Both the position numbers and the translations under genes were made by a program. A stretch of 64,000 nt of DNA from the NCBI RefSeq assembly GCF_018613755.1, contig NZ_JAGGPP010000008.1, forward strand, positions 310,001 through 374,000, written 5' to 3'. Below, piece after piece: positions 1-7,992 of the stretch (the stretch's first letter is position 1; every line of letters begins with the position of its first letter). The notes under the pieces were generated by a model, which worked only from the letters and a program-made list of their open reading frames with translations, ran no database searches and was not told the DNA's origin. This DNA is from Arthrobacter sp. ISL-72. GTDB taxonomy: Bacteria; Actinomycetota; Actinomycetes; Actinomycetales; Micrococcaceae.

Positions 1-597
1 GCGGCCTATCGTGACTCTGCACCACCTGTCACTACTACCGTTCTCTATCGCGTCCTCGCCGTCGACACTTCCGCCAATACCTCGGCGCCGTCCGCCACCG
101 CCCAGGTAAACACCACCGGCATGGCCGCCCAGCCCATCAGGATCAACGCCGGCGGACCGGCAGTGAGTACCGGCGGCCTGAACTGGCTCGCCGATGCTTA
201 CTTCACCGGCGGCAAAACATACACCAACCCACAGGTCACACAGATCGCAGGGACCACCGACGACGCCCTTTACCTCTCCGAACGCAGCGGCGCAGGCGGC
301 TTCGGCTACGCCATTCCCGTCCCGTCAGGAAACTACACCGTCAAACTCCACTTCGCAGAGATCTACCACGGAGCCACCGGCGGCGGCCCGGGCGGCACCG
401 GAAAACGAATCTTCAACGTCAACCTCGAAGCCGGCACTCCCGAAATCACCAACCTGGACCTCAACGCCAACGTCGCTCCAATGACCGCCTACATCCTCAC
501 CCAGCAGCTCAACGTCACCGACGGCACCCTTAACATCGACTTCACCGCAACCGTCGACGAACCAAAAATCTCCGCCATCGAAATCATCCCCGGATGA
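1..597 (+). CDS. C-terminal part of a secreted malectin-domain protein (5' end outside window)
   Basis: The frame is open from base 1, so the gene begins before the window. Residues 1-40 look like the last strands of a fibronectin type III domain (YRVLAVDTSANTSAPS). They are followed by a malectin-like beta-sandwich of about 155 residues beginning QPIRINAGG and ending FTATVDEPKISAIEIIPG. The malectin hallmarks INAGG, the LYLSER segment, YTVKLHFAEIY and the terminal KISAIEI strand are present. Malectin modules bind carbohydrates and usually close large extracellular proteins, so this is probably the C terminus of an exported glycan-binding protein. No sortase motif follows. The stop TGA at 595-597 lies about 30 bp before an IS256 end. 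Domain call firm; full protein unknown. Confidence 0.85.
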   Translation, partial: AAYRDSAPPVTTTVLYRVLAVDTSANTSAPSATAQVNTTGMAAQPIRINAGGPAVSTGGLNWLADAYFTGGKTYTNPQVTQIAGTTDDALYLSERSGAGGFGYAIPVPSGNYTVKLHFAEIYHGATGGGPGGTGKRIFNVNLEAGTPEITNLDLNANVAPMTAYILTQQLNVTDGTLNIDFTATVDEPKISAIEIIPG

Positions 598-628
598 ACC
601 AGCGCTCCGCGAGCTTCCGTCAGCTTAC

Positions 629-660
629 GGGGGGACTGTCTGAATAACGGTGTGTGGGGT
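629..660 (+). repeat. Left terminal inverted repeat of IS256-family element
   Basis: Begins GGGGGGACTGTC and ends CGGTGTGTGGGGT. It pairs with the reverse complement of 2473-2504, with a few mismatches in the middle (TGAATAA against CGGTAAA). It lies 31 bp after the malectin gene stop. Confidence 0.8.
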
Positions 661-687
661 CCCGGCCTGATCCGAAAGGAGACGGCC

Positions 688-1122
688 GTGTCAGAGTCCA
701 TGACCGAGATGACAGGGGTGATGATCGATCCCGTGACGGGAGAGATCATCGATCAGAAGGAGCTTGCGGAGAGCGTTTGCTCGCGCAGGTAAAGAGCAGG
801 GCGTGAGCCTGGTAGGCCCGGGCGGGCTGCTGAACCAGCTGACGAGGAATGTGCTGGAGACCGCGCTGGAAGCGGAACTGACCGAGCACCTCGGGCACGA
901 GCATGGCGAGACGCCGATTGCAGCCAACATGCGCAACGGCACCAAGCCGAAGACCGTGCTGACCGAGATCGGCCCGGTCGAGATTGAGGTGCCCGGGATC
1001 GGGACGGGTCGTTCGAGCCGGTGATCGTGCCCAAGCGGAAACGGCGCCTGGACGGGATCGACCAGATCGTGCTCTCGCTGTCGGCCCGGGGGCTGACCAC
1101 CGGGGAAATCGCCGCGCATTTT
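688..1122 (+). pseudogene. IS256-family transposase, N-terminal fragment with frameshifts
   Basis: A GTG at 688 has a good ribosome site (AAGGAG) and opens into DPVTGEIIDQKELAE, a typical IS256 transposase start. The frame then shifts near 770-785 into EQGVSLVGPGGLLNQLTRN and continues through LTEIGPVEIEVPG. It shifts again near 1005-1015 into VIVPKRKRRLDG and LSARGLTTGEIAAHF. The similarity stops at about 1122, where unrelated DNA begins. It covers roughly the first 130 residues of a protein of about 400. No function expected. Confidence 0.85.
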
Positions 1123-1216
1123 CGTGACTCGCCGGGCATCTTGTGACGGGTTATATGTGGCCCCGCCTTCAACGTTGGATTCATCAGTGGATAGATGCGG
1201 CGGAAGGCTGGTCTGG

Positions 1217-1445
1217 ATGGAGTCGAGAGTGGAGTTGTTCGTGCAGATCCGAAGGGACGCCCGGGTCGAGGGCCTGTCGGTCCGTGCGCTGATGGTCCGG
1301 CACGGGGTTCATCGAAAAACGGTGAGGCAGGCTCAGGAATCTCCGGAACGCAAACCGCGGCAGGGGGTGGTCTGGCGGCTGGAGCCGTACAAGGCGGCAA
1401 TCGATGCCATGTTGGTCGAGGACACGACGGCGCCGAGGAAGCAAC
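1217..1445 (+). pseudogene. IS21-family istA, N-terminal remnant
   Basis: ATG at 1217 starts MESRVELFVQIRRDAR and includes the IstA helix-turn-helix (VRALMVRHGVHRKTVRQA) and the following AAIDAMLVEDTTAPRKQR segment. The reading then joins directly to the end of istB near 1445, so the transposase catalytic core is missing. This is an internal deletion of most of an IS21 element, probably about 2 kb judged from usual family length. The insertion lies inside the IS256 transposase gene. Confidence 0.75.
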
Positions 1446-1592
1446 GAGTCGTTCTCCGGCTGGACAAGAACCTTCGCGGGCCCGCGGCTCTGTGCCGCGA
1501 TCGTGGACCGGCTGACATTCAACGGCGCCATTATCGAAACCGGCACCGAATCCTACCGTCTGGCCCACACGATGACTCAACAAACCAGCTAA
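1446..1592 (+). pseudogene. IS21-family istB, C-terminal remnant
   Basis: In a frame different from the istA piece, the DNA reads FSGWTRTFAGPRLCAAIVDR and then IETGTESYRLAHT, ending at TAA 1590-1592. This matches the end of the IstB helper ATPase, where ILDRLxH / IIxxGxSYR patterns are usual. The Walker motifs and the rest of IstB are gone. With the istA piece it marks a single deletion junction near 1445. Confidence 0.7.
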
Positions 1593-1660
1593 GCAGCCTC
1601 AACCCAGGGAGCTACTACTTTCGGCGGTCTCGTACTTCAACCAGGCAGGCAGCGGCACGA

Positions 1661-1900
1661 CTACTGCCGCTGGGGGGCTCGGTAATTGCGGAGCGCATCT
1701 TCTTTGATCCACTTTCTGGTCAAGAGGGCGTCCAGAACGAGAGACACGGGGAAGGCGATCCAGAAAATCCACAGAGGTACGAGACCCGCAAAAACCAATG
1801 CCATGACGACAAGGATCACCGCAGCAGAAGCATAGTTGTAGATACGCCGCCCGGGAGTAGCTATTCGCGCTTCTTGTGTTTCACGGAAGTAATTCAGCAT
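1661..1900 (-). CDS. Small two-helix membrane protein, unknown function
   Basis: A 79-aa ORF beginning ATG at 1900. The first 20 residues are polar and basic. Residues 21-60 hold two closely spaced hydrophobic helices (YASAAVILVVMALVFAGLV and WIFWIAFPVSLVLDALL), followed by a basic tail with KWIKEDALRNY. The helix pattern argues that this is a real coding sequence and not a shadow frame. It lies between the IS21 remnant and the second IS256 piece, so it may be passenger DNA caught in the nested insertions. A run of five Gs precedes the ATG but no strong ribosome site is seen. Family not recognised. Confidence 0.5.
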   Translation of the reverse strand: MLNYFRETQEARIATPGRRIYNYASAAVILVVMALVFAGLVPLWIFWIAFPVSLVLDALLTRKWIKEDALRNYRAPQRQ

Positions 1901-2033
1901 GGCGCCCCCAAATGCATCAGCAGTATTGCATCAGCGTATCCTGCGCTGGTCATGAAGTGGGGCTACGCGCGGGGAATCCAGGCTCCTGGTGGGGCCAGAT
2001 ATGGCCGTGCGCCCGGGGCCAAGAAAGGTTGAC

Positions 2034-2472
2034 ATAGTCAACGGGGAGCGGGAGATTCTGGGCATCTGGGCCGGCGACGGCGCCGAGGGTGCCCGGTTCT
2101 GGCTGCAGGTCTTTCCGAGCTGAAGAACCGGGGCGTGGAAGACGTGTTGATCGCCGTCTGCGACGGGCTCAAGGGCCTGCCGGAGGCAATCACGACCACG
2201 TGGGAGCGAACGGTCGTGCAGCAGTGCATCGTGCACCTGATCCGCAACAGCTTCCGCTACGCCGGCCGCCAGCACCGCGACGCATCGTCAAGGCGCTTAA
2301 CCGGTCTACCAGGCCCCGTCCGAGCAAGCGGCGAAGGACCGGTTTGCCGAGTTCACGGCCGAGTGGGGCCAGCATTATCCAGCGATCGTGCAGCTCTGGG
2401 AGTCCTCCTGGGCTGAGTTCGTGCCGGTTCTGGAGTACGACGTGGAGATCCGGCGGGTGATCTGCACGACGA
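2034..2472 (+). pseudogene. IS256-family transposase, central fragment with frameshifts
   Basis: Continues the transposase of 688-1122 after a gap: DIVNGEREILGIWAGDG, then (shifted near 2110) ELKNRGVEDVLIAVCDGLKG and VVQQCIVHLIRNSFRYA, which is the MULE/DDE core with the conserved C-x2-H. It shifts again near 2280 into EQAAKDRFAEFTAEWG and YDVEIRRVICTTN. It ends at the right inverted repeat without the normal C terminus. At least two frameshifts; non-functional. Confidence 0.85.
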
Positions 2473-2504
2473 ACCCCCACACACCGTTTACCGGACAGTC
2501 CCCC
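2473..2504 (-). repeat. Right terminal inverted repeat of IS256-family element
   Basis: Reverse complement begins GGGGGACTGTC and ends CGGTGTGTGGGGGT, matching 629-660. Its outer base is immediately next to the stop codon (TAA, read from 2507 to 2505) of the neighbouring regulator gene, so this insertion end touches the 3' end of that gene. Confidence 0.8.
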
Positions 2505-5267
2505 TTACGGGCGCCGACGCCGCGGTAGCTCGGGTCGCGTTGTGGCGCGGCCCGCCGGAACGTTTACCACGTCCCTGAGTTCCGTTCTGCTCGCAAGGTG
2601 GAGTTTCGCGTAGACCTGGTAAAGATGACCCTCTACGGTTCGAACCGAGACATGCATCTGCTCAGCTATTCTCCGATTCGATATTCCGGCAGCTGCCGCA
2701 ACCGCCACTTCACACTCCCTGGCGGTTAGCGCGAATGCAGTCAGTGAATTAACGTCGCCGGTCGGTCCGCGGAAAAGCTCGTCCAGAGACTGCAGCGCGC
2801 GCTGGGCAACCCGCAGGGAGATCTTATTTCCGGCAGCCTGGGCGCAATTGACTGCCTTTCGCGCCACATCCCTCGCGAAAACAGCGTTGCCGGCCGTTTC
2901 AGCTGCGCGGCATACATCCATTAGCGCTTCGCTGTTTGACTCCTTTAAGCCATCCGCCAGTCCCCGGCACAGCAGAGCAAAGTAGCCATCTGCCTGGCGG
3001 GAAAGCCCTCCGAGCTGTGTTCCTGGCTTCACGTCGCCCGCCCGCACGGCGGCGGACAGAAAGTGAATTCCCACGGCAATCGCCGATGACCCGGCGTCGG
3101 CGTCCCCTTCTGAAAGTAGAGCAGATATTGGCCCGCTGCCCTGGCCCAGTTCAACGCAAGCGCAGAGTTCGAAGAGCCGCGCCAGACGCGAGGTAAGCCA
3201 AGCAGCGCGGGTAGGTAGCTGGGTGATTTCGGCCAGGTACAGGCTGGCTTTTTCGTGATCGCCGCCAAGGGCCGCTGCATAGGCGCACGCTGCCGTGGCC
3301 AGTCCCACTAAGCCATCCGGGTCCTGCGTCCTGAGCTGGCGTGCTCCCGCTTCAAGGCGAGGAAGCGCCGTGTCAACGCGGCCACGGTGAAAATCGACTA
3401 CACCCTGGACAATTTCGAACATGCCCCCCAACCGGGATTGTGGCTCGTTCGAGGCCGACATGCCTGCAACGTAGTTACCTGCCGCCCCAAACTCACCAGC
3501 GAGCAGCAGCAACTGAAGGTAGCGTCCCCGAACCTCGCGCACGGTACGGTCCGCGAGATCGCCATCCAGGGCGGCCGCGACAATTTGGCCTCCAAGCGCC
3601 ACTGCCCGGCCTGTCTGGCCCAGGATGGCAAGGGAAGTGGACAGCAAACTCGCGGCCAGGATCCGGGGTTCCGTTCCTAGATCAACTGGTTCGGAACCTT
3701 CATCCAGGCTAAGCACATCCCGGTGGCGGCCCTCAAACACAGCAAGTTCTGCTTCCGCCAGCAACAGCATTTCCCGCACGGAATCCAGGTCCGGCTCCTC
3801 TTCCGACTGCTCCGAGATCTTCGATTCTATGTGACTTAACCGGCGCCTGGCATTGGCTGTCGTAGCGTGGCTTCGCCGGTCGAGCTCCGACGCTGCCAAT
3901 TGCAGCGCCGTCCATTCGGCGAACGATAGGTCGGAACCGGCTTCGCGGTCGAACTGGCGCAGGATCCTTCGTGCAGAGTCGTGATTGTCAATAGAGACAT
4001 ACGCCTGTAGGGACTCAATGGCTGCGTCGGTGCGCAGTCCCGCCCCGTCTATCTCCTTAATGAACCTGAGGGCCGTGGCCGGATCGGATGCCCTGTTGGC
4101 CGCCCGGGCGGCCGCGAGAGCAACAGTCGCTGTGACCGGTTGTCCGCAGTTGATTGCCCAGGTGACGTTGCTAAGGCCCGGCGTATCGTCCAGGTCTGGG
4201 TGATCAAGGACTGAGGTCAGCCGACGCCGTAGTTCGGCACTTCGACCAGGGGGAACCGCGTTGGCGACGATTGTTGCGGTCACCGCGTTGGCAATACTGA
4301 CCATTGGAGGGTGTTTATGGCTGACTTCGATCATCGAACATTCTTGCAGGGCGTCCATGTCGCGAGGCTGGGAGACCCGCATAAGCGCAGGCAGCGGAAC
4401 GGCTCCCGCCAACGCAAGCAGCTCGATAACGTCGCGCTGGCCTTGCGAGAACCGGTTCATACGCGCTTTCACAACATCCCTGATCTCGCCGGTGAGGGCG
4501 ATGGGACCGTCTCCGAGCAGCCAGAATTCTTCCTGGCGGACTAGTATTCCAAGCTTGACCTGTTCCTTGGCCAGCGTGAAGAGGAAGAGGGCGTTGCCAC
4601 CGCTGGCAGTCCACAACTCGCGCGCGGCAGTGTGCGAGAAGTAACCTCCGAAATGACGACTGAGTGTGGCTGCGGCCTCGCTGAAGTCGAAGGCTCCCAG
4701 GTCCACCCGCCGAAGCAGGTCGTCCTTCCACAAGCCCATGATGTCGCCGCCAACATTTGGCAGATCTCCACAAGCTGCAAGAAGGCGGACGTGCCCGCCC
4801 ACGCTGAGCTGGGCAATCATCATCGCGGACAGTTCATCAAGTTCATGTGCGTTGTCCACGAAAAGCACGATGGTCCGCCCCTGTGCCCTGTTGCGCAGCA
4901 GTTGCGTCAGCCCTCGCAGAACCATCAGCGGATGTTCAACATCTGCAGAATCAAGTTCGTGGAGAAGGACGCTCAGGGCGCCGTAGGGAAGCGTTGAAGA
5001 GATGGAACTGCCTCTGATCTGGATCACGGCGAAGTCTTCTCCGAGTTGTTCCAGGGCCCTCTGCGCGACGAAGGACTTGCCCGCTCCATGTTCGCCCACA
5101 ATCAAGATCCCGCAACTGGAGCCGGAAGTGAGTTCCGAGACCACGTCGGCAACGATCTCATGTCGAATGTATCTGCGCTCGAGTCCGTCGGCTCCCAACG
5201 GTTCCATGGATGAAAGGCGAGCGGTTCTGTCGCTGTCACGGGACAAGGCTGTGTGTTGCTGATACAT
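2505..5267 (-). CDS. LAL1: large ATP-binding LuxR-family transcriptional regulator
   Basis: About 920 aa. Near residues 58-65 is a canonical Walker A loop (GEHGAGKS) and about 80 residues later a Walker B strand (IVLFVDNAHELDE). The middle is a helical, TPR-like region. The last 70 residues hold a LuxR/GerE helix-turn-helix (LTARECEVAVAAAAG, NRRIAEQMHVSVRTVEGHLY). This is MalT/LAL (STAND ATPase) architecture: nucleotide and ligand control of DNA binding. ATG 5267 is preferred over TTG 5282 because GAAGG lies 6 bp upstream of it and it sits exactly 74 bp from the operator, as in two other genes here. The stop directly abuts an IS256 end, so the natural 3' end or a downstream partner may have been lost. 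Target and ligand unknown. Confidence 0.85.
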   Translation of the reverse strand: MYQQHTALSRDSDRTARLSSMEPLGADGLERRYIRHEIVADVVSELTSGSSCGILIVGEHGAGKSFVAQRALEQLGEDFAVIQIRGSSISSTLPYGALSVLLHELDSADVEHPLMVLRGLTQLLRNRAQGRTIVLFVDNAHELDELSAMMIAQLSVGGHVRLLAACGDLPNVGGDIMGLWKDDLLRRVDLGAFDFSEAAATLSRHFGGYFSHTAARELWTASGGNALFLFTLAKEQVKLGILVRQEEFWLLGDGPIALTGEIRDVVKARMNRFSQGQRDVIELLALAGAVPLPALMRVSQPRDMDALQECSMIEVSHKHPPMVSIANAVTATIVANAVPPGRSAELRRRLTSVLDHPDLDDTPGLSNVTWAINCGQPVTATVALAAARAANRASDPATALRFIKEIDGAGLRTDAAIESLQAYVSIDNHDSARRILRQFDREAGSDLSFAEWTALQLAASELDRRSHATTANARRRLSHIESKISEQSEEEPDLDSVREMLLLAEAELAVFEGRHRDVLSLDEGSEPVDLGTEPRILAASLLSTSLAILGQTGRAVALGGQIVAAALDGDLADRTVREVRGRYLQLLLLAGEFGAAGNYVAGMSASNEPQSRLGGMFEIVQGVVDFHRGRVDTALPRLEAGARQLRTQDPDGLVGLATAACAYAAALGGDHEKASLYLAEITQLPTRAAWLTSRLARLFELCACVELGQGSGPISALLSEGDADAGSSAIAVGIHFLSAAVRAGDVKPGTQLGGLSRQADGYFALLCRGLADGLKESNSEALMDVCRAAETAGNAVFARDVARKAVNCAQAAGNKISLRVAQRALQSLDELFRGPTGDVNSLTAFALTARECEVAVAAAAGISNRRIAEQMHVSVRTVEGHLYQVYAKLHLASRTELRDVVNVPAGRATTRPELPRRRRP

Positions 5268-5308
5268 GGGAGACCTTCGCAATCAAAAGCTTGATTAGTG
5301 ATTGACCC

Positions 5309-5359
5309 AACTTAGGGAGAATTGGGTCCATCCGGCATCCGTAGCTCCTACTCGGATTT
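5309..5359 (-). promoter_or_regulatory. Shared-operator promoter of LAL1
   Basis: Reading toward LAL1 the operator at 5359-5341 is AAATCCGAGTAGGAGCTAC, and the -10-like TAAGTT occupies 5314-5309, starting 26 bp after the operator. It is one of seven promoters in the window with this arrangement. A further pair of half-sites (CGAGTAC and AAGTAG) lies just upstream at 5381-5397. Operator to ATG is 74 bp. Confidence 0.65.
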
Positions 5360-5475
5360 CATGGAGCAAATTTGCGAGGTCTACTTGGGTGTACTCGGTG
5401 GACGATCCAGGTACTGCCCGGCCTAGTTAAGTAATTAGGCCGTTTCCGGGTGCCCATGCGCGTCTGACCATCCGT

Positions 5476-7083
5476 TTAATACGCGCCGTTAGGGCGAATT
5501 ACCACCCTGAAGGTCCGCCACAGGATCACCAGGTCGCCCCACATCGACCAGTTTTCCACGTAGTACAGATCCAGACGTACGGCGTCCTCCCAGGCCAAGT
5601 CGGAGCGGCCGCTGATTTGCCAAAGCCCCGTAATGCCGGGTTTCGTAAGCAACCGTCGGCTGATGTTACGTTCATAGAGCTCCACTTCGCGGGGCAGCGG
5701 AGGCCTCGGTCCCACCAGGCTCATGTCCCCCTTCAGCACGTTCCAGAATTGCGGCAGTTCATCGAGCGAGTACTTCCTCAGCCAATGACCACACTTGGTG
5801 ACGCGCGGATCGTGTTGAATCTTGAACAGGAGCCCGGCTCCTTCGTTCTGGGCCAGCAGCGCGAGCAGGTCATCTTCCGCGGTGGGGACCATCGAACGGA
5901 ACTTGATCATGTTGAAACGCCTGCCGTCCTTGCCAACGCGTTCCTGCCGGAAGAACACCGGGCCTGGACTATCGGAAGATACGATCAGGGCAAGAATGAG
6001 AAACACGGGGGCCAGGACGAGGAGCGCGCAGCCAGCCAGCAAGACATCCATGGCGCGCTTGACTCTATGCTTCAGGCCCTTGTACCGCGGCAGGTCAACG
6101 TGCATGAGCGGAAGCCCTTCGACAGGTCTCAGGTGCATTCGCGGACCCGCCACGTTCGTCAGGCTGGATGCCAGAACCAACTCAGCCTCGTGTTCCTCCA
6201 GCATCCAGCCCAGTTCACGAAGAGCATTGTTTCCGCCGGGAAGAGGGCCTGCTACGAGGACAGCAGTTGCGCGGGCACTCTCCACGGCCGGAACTATGTC
6301 GCCCAATCCACCTAAGACCGGAACGTCACTCCCGTCGATCTTTAAAGTCATGCCCGGGCGCCCTCTCGTAACCAGAACACCCAGAATGTCGAAAACCGCA
6401 CCGGAATTACGAGCAAGTTGCCGGATTACGTATGTGACGTCCTCAGTGTCGCCGGTGACCACCACACGCGAGAGGTATCGGCCGTTGACACGTTGCCTGT
6501 TGATCCAGCGCCGCCACGCCCAGCGGCTGCCGGTCAGGGCGAAAGTGCCAAGGGGCAGCGCCACGACAAAGAGTGCCACTATCTCGCCTGACTGAGCCAC
6601 TATCGAAGCTATGCCGGCCAATCCGAACACGTTCAGCGTTGCCGCCACCACACGTTTATATTCCTCAATGCCGACGCCGAGAATGGTTGATTCACGCGTC
6701 CGATAGGCCGCCAATGAACCTGACCATAAGAGCGCGACCCCTGACGCGGTTTGAATATATTCGTCCGCCGAGGCAGGCCCTCCTGTGAGCGTGGCACTGG
6801 CAACATCGATCCAATAAGTGGCGGCGATCGTCAGCAGGACGACCAGAAAGTCCGTGAGGCGGAGGCCCCGCCGGTAGAACCGGACCCAGGCATGCCCGGA
6901 AGATTCGCCGGCAACGGGGCCCTGTCCGTCCTGAAGGACTCCAGCGGTAACGGGAGAAGTCAGTTGAGGCGCGCCACTGGAGCTGGAGACGGACGGTGTC
7001 CAGAGACTTTTCCATGCGTTGGTTGCTGGTCCGGGTTGGGCAGGAAGTCCACTCATGATGCGGGCCTGTCGGAGCTCGCGCAT
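5476..7083 (-). CDS. Undecaprenyl-phosphate sugar-1-phosphate transferase (WcaJ/WbaP type, starts exopolysaccharide)
   Basis: 535 aa. The N terminus is about 70 polar residues, followed by four or five transmembrane helices, a nucleotide-binding-like CoA_binding_3 segment (SRVVVTGDTEDV), another helix (MDVLLAGCALLVLAPVFLIL), and the C-terminal bacterial sugar transferase domain. Signatures seen: GPVFFRQERVGKDGRRF, MIKFRSM, DELPQFWNVLKGDMSLVGPR and TKPGITGLWQISGRS. The enzyme transfers a hexose-1-phosphate to undecaprenyl phosphate at the membrane, the first step of a polysaccharide repeat unit. ATG 7083 has no clear ribosome site; Met10 is an alternative, and translation may be coupled to the small ORF that overlaps by 31 bp. 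It is transcribed from the operator promoter at 7238-7288. The exact sugar cannot be read from sequence. Confidence 0.9.
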   Translation of the reverse strand: MRELRQARIMSGLPAQPGPATNAWKSLWTPSVSSSSGAPQLTSPVTAGVLQDGQGPVAGESSGHAWVRFYRRGLRLTDFLVVLLTIAATYWIDVASATLTGGPASADEYIQTASGVALLWSGSLAAYRTRESTILGVGIEEYKRVVAATLNVFGLAGIASIVAQSGEIVALFVVALPLGTFALTGSRWAWRRWINRQRVNGRYLSRVVVTGDTEDVTYVIRQLARNSGAVFDILGVLVTRGRPGMTLKIDGSDVPVLGGLGDIVPAVESARATAVLVAGPLPGGNNALRELGWMLEEHEAELVLASSLTNVAGPRMHLRPVEGLPLMHVDLPRYKGLKHRVKRAMDVLLAGCALLVLAPVFLILALIVSSDSPGPVFFRQERVGKDGRRFNMIKFRSMVPTAEDDLLALLAQNEGAGLLFKIQHDPRVTKCGHWLRKYSLDELPQFWNVLKGDMSLVGPRPPLPREVELYERNISRRLLTKPGITGLWQISGRSDLAWEDAVRLDLYYVENWSMWGDLVILWRTFRVVIRPNGAY

Positions 7084-7196
7084 TCGCAGAGTGAGAGGTG
7101 TCCAATGCCGTGACGGCTGCGCACGAGTGCTGAGTCGCGGATTTCCAGGAGAGTTTCCTCAAGGGCACGGTTGCTTGATGCATCAGGGATCAACAT
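7053..7196 (-). CDS. Possible 47-aa leader ORF before the sugar transferase
   Basis: ATG at 7196 is preceded by GAAGGTCTCCC, the same ribosome-site block found before LAL1, and lies exactly 74 bp from the operator as for LAL1 and LAL4. The peptide (MLIPDASSNRALEETLLEIR...) has no recognised domain and ends inside the sugar-transferase gene in another frame, overlapping its first 31 bp. It could be a translationally coupled leader peptide or the true start of the transferase if a frameshift is present. The start site is well supported; the function is not known. Confidence 0.45.
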   Translation of the reverse strand: MLIPDASSNRALEETLLEIRDSALVRSRHGIGHLSLCECASSDRPAS

Positions 7197-7237
7197 GGGA
7201 GACCTTCGTCTAGTGAGTTCTTCTGGTGCCTGCATCC

Positions 7238-7288
7238 CATTAAGCCGTTCCACCCTCCAGCGCACACCGGTAGTCGCTACTCGACTTT
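7238..7288 (-). promoter_or_regulatory. Shared-operator promoter of the sugar-transferase unit
   Basis: Toward the gene, the operator at 7288-7270 reads AAAGTCGAGTAGCGACTAC, preceded by GGGC. TTAATG at 7243-7238 starts 26 bp after it as the -10 candidate; this is the one case that deviates from TAnnnT. The core GTAG-nnn-CTAC is a perfect inverted repeat. Confidence 0.65.
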
Positions 7289-7603
7289 GCCCAAGTGCTC
7301 CGGCCCCGATGAGGCTCCTGTTACTTGGAAACCTCCCGCATCAGGGCTTAGAGCGGATGCCGCTACTGGTTCCGCCCCTGACAGCCCATGACAGCCCAAG
7401 GACCAGGACAAGTTCGGGTTTTGGCCAGCGACGAGGCACGTTTTCGGGGCCGCTCGGACCGTGCGGGAAGCCACCTTTTAGGCACACAGCCCGGGGCCCG
7501 GCGGACACTCGAGTACCGGGCGCAGTAAATGGAGTAGGCGGGGGCATAAATGAGGTGTGCACCACGCTGTTATCTGAACGTGATAAGCAATAGATTTCTT
7601 GCT
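7289..7603. other. Non-coding stretch between divergent units
   Basis: This stretch of about 315 bp separates the operator promoter on the left from a small plus-strand gene on the right. A long plus-strand frame runs through it, but its composition (many Pro, Arg and Ser, no domain, no hydrophobic pattern) looks non-coding. I see no repeat, RNA gene or clear promoter other than a shift to lower GC near 7550. Confidence 0.4.
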
Positions 7604-7735
7604 ATGGACGCGCACGATATGGAGCGGGTTTGGCACGGCAGCCACCGTAAAAGCGACCGCAGAAATTGGTCGTTGTATTTCGCCTTGACTCTATTGGGGC
7701 TTATCGCGTGGGTAATTGTGGTATTTCCCCACTAA
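7604..7735 (+). CDS. 43-aa single-helix membrane peptide
   Basis: ATG 7604 opens MDAHDMERVWHGSHRKSD, a charged stretch, then one hydrophobic helix (WSLYFALTLLGLIAWVIVVF) and stop TAA. GC content is lower than in neighbours. A perfect hairpin plus T-run starts 25 bp after the stop, which supports a real transcription unit. No ribosome site is obvious, and in-frame codons upstream (for example ATG 7550) cannot be excluded. Function not recognised. Confidence 0.45.
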   Translation: MDAHDMERVWHGSHRKSDRRNWSLYFALTLLGLIAWVIVVFPH

Positions 7736-7759
7736 TCTTCCAAATTTCCACACAATGAT

Positions 7760-7799
7760 CAAAGCTCCGGCGGGTCCCCACCTGTCGGAGCTTTGTTTT
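7760..7799 (+). terminator. Rho-independent terminator
   Basis: Perfect 10-bp stem CAAAGCTCCG / CGGAGCTTTG with a 16-nt loop, followed by TTTT. It ends the plus-strand small membrane-peptide gene; the A-rich left side could also act on the opposite strand. Confidence 0.85.
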
Positions 7800-7848
7800 C
7801 GGTACCGGCCGGCTCGCGGAGCCGGTTGACATCCTGGTCGAGGCGAAA

Positions 7849-7986
7849 TTACCGGACGAAATCGGAGAAGCCGGCGGCAATGGTCAGCGCCGTCAGTATC
7901 ACCAGCGAAATAACGCACACAATTTCCGCCCTGCGAATCCTGTGCTGCGTCTGACGCCATTCACTCTCGTCCTGGATATCGACCAT
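7849..7986 (-). CDS. 45-aa single-helix membrane peptide, probably leaderless
   Basis: ATG at 7986 reads MVDIQDESEWRQTQHRIRRA, then a hydrophobic helix EIVCVISLVILTALTIAAGF, ending SDFVR and TAA at 7849. No ribosome site precedes it. Instead the -10-like TAGCCT of the shared-operator promoter ends only 6 bp before the ATG, so transcription should begin at or next to the start codon. Leaderless messages are common in actinobacteria. Both the promoter and the helix pattern support a real gene. Its N-terminal amphipathic part plus one helix resembles small membrane regulators, but no family is recognised. Confidence 0.55.
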   Translation of the reverse strand: MVDIQDESEWRQTQHRIRRAEIVCVISLVILTALTIAAGFSDFVR

Positions 7987-7992
7987 ACTAAG

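Larger units (their letters stand above)
629..2504 (+). mobile_element. Degenerate IS256-family element interrupted by an IS21 remnant and a small ORF
   Basis: Imperfect terminal inverted repeats of about 32 bp lie at 629-660 and 2473-2504; both contain GGGGGACTGTC and CGGTGTGTGGGG. Inside are two separated pieces of one IS256-type (mutator) transposase, N-terminal at 688-1122 and central at 2034-2472, each with several frameshifts. The DNA between them (1123-2033) is foreign to the transposase and contains a collapsed IS21 element and a small membrane-protein ORF. TTACGGG occurs beside both ends, but no clean 8-9 bp target duplication can be read. The element cannot move by itself. Confidence 0.85.

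Noticed and set aside
1124..2032. A 302-aa plus-strand frame across the IS remnants
   Set aside because: Only its start matches IstA; the rest runs through the istB junction in the wrong frame and through the opposite strand of the small membrane-protein gene. It is chance open frame over decayed elements.
617..2516. Target-site duplication of the IS256 element
   Set aside because: TTACGGG occurs near both ends, but on different sides relative to the inverted repeats, so it does not form a proper 8-9 bp direct repeat.
7171..7593. 140-aa plus-strand frame over the sugar-transferase control region
   Set aside because: Pro/Arg/Ser-rich, no domain or hydrophobic pattern, and it would run through the operator promoter at 7238-7288.
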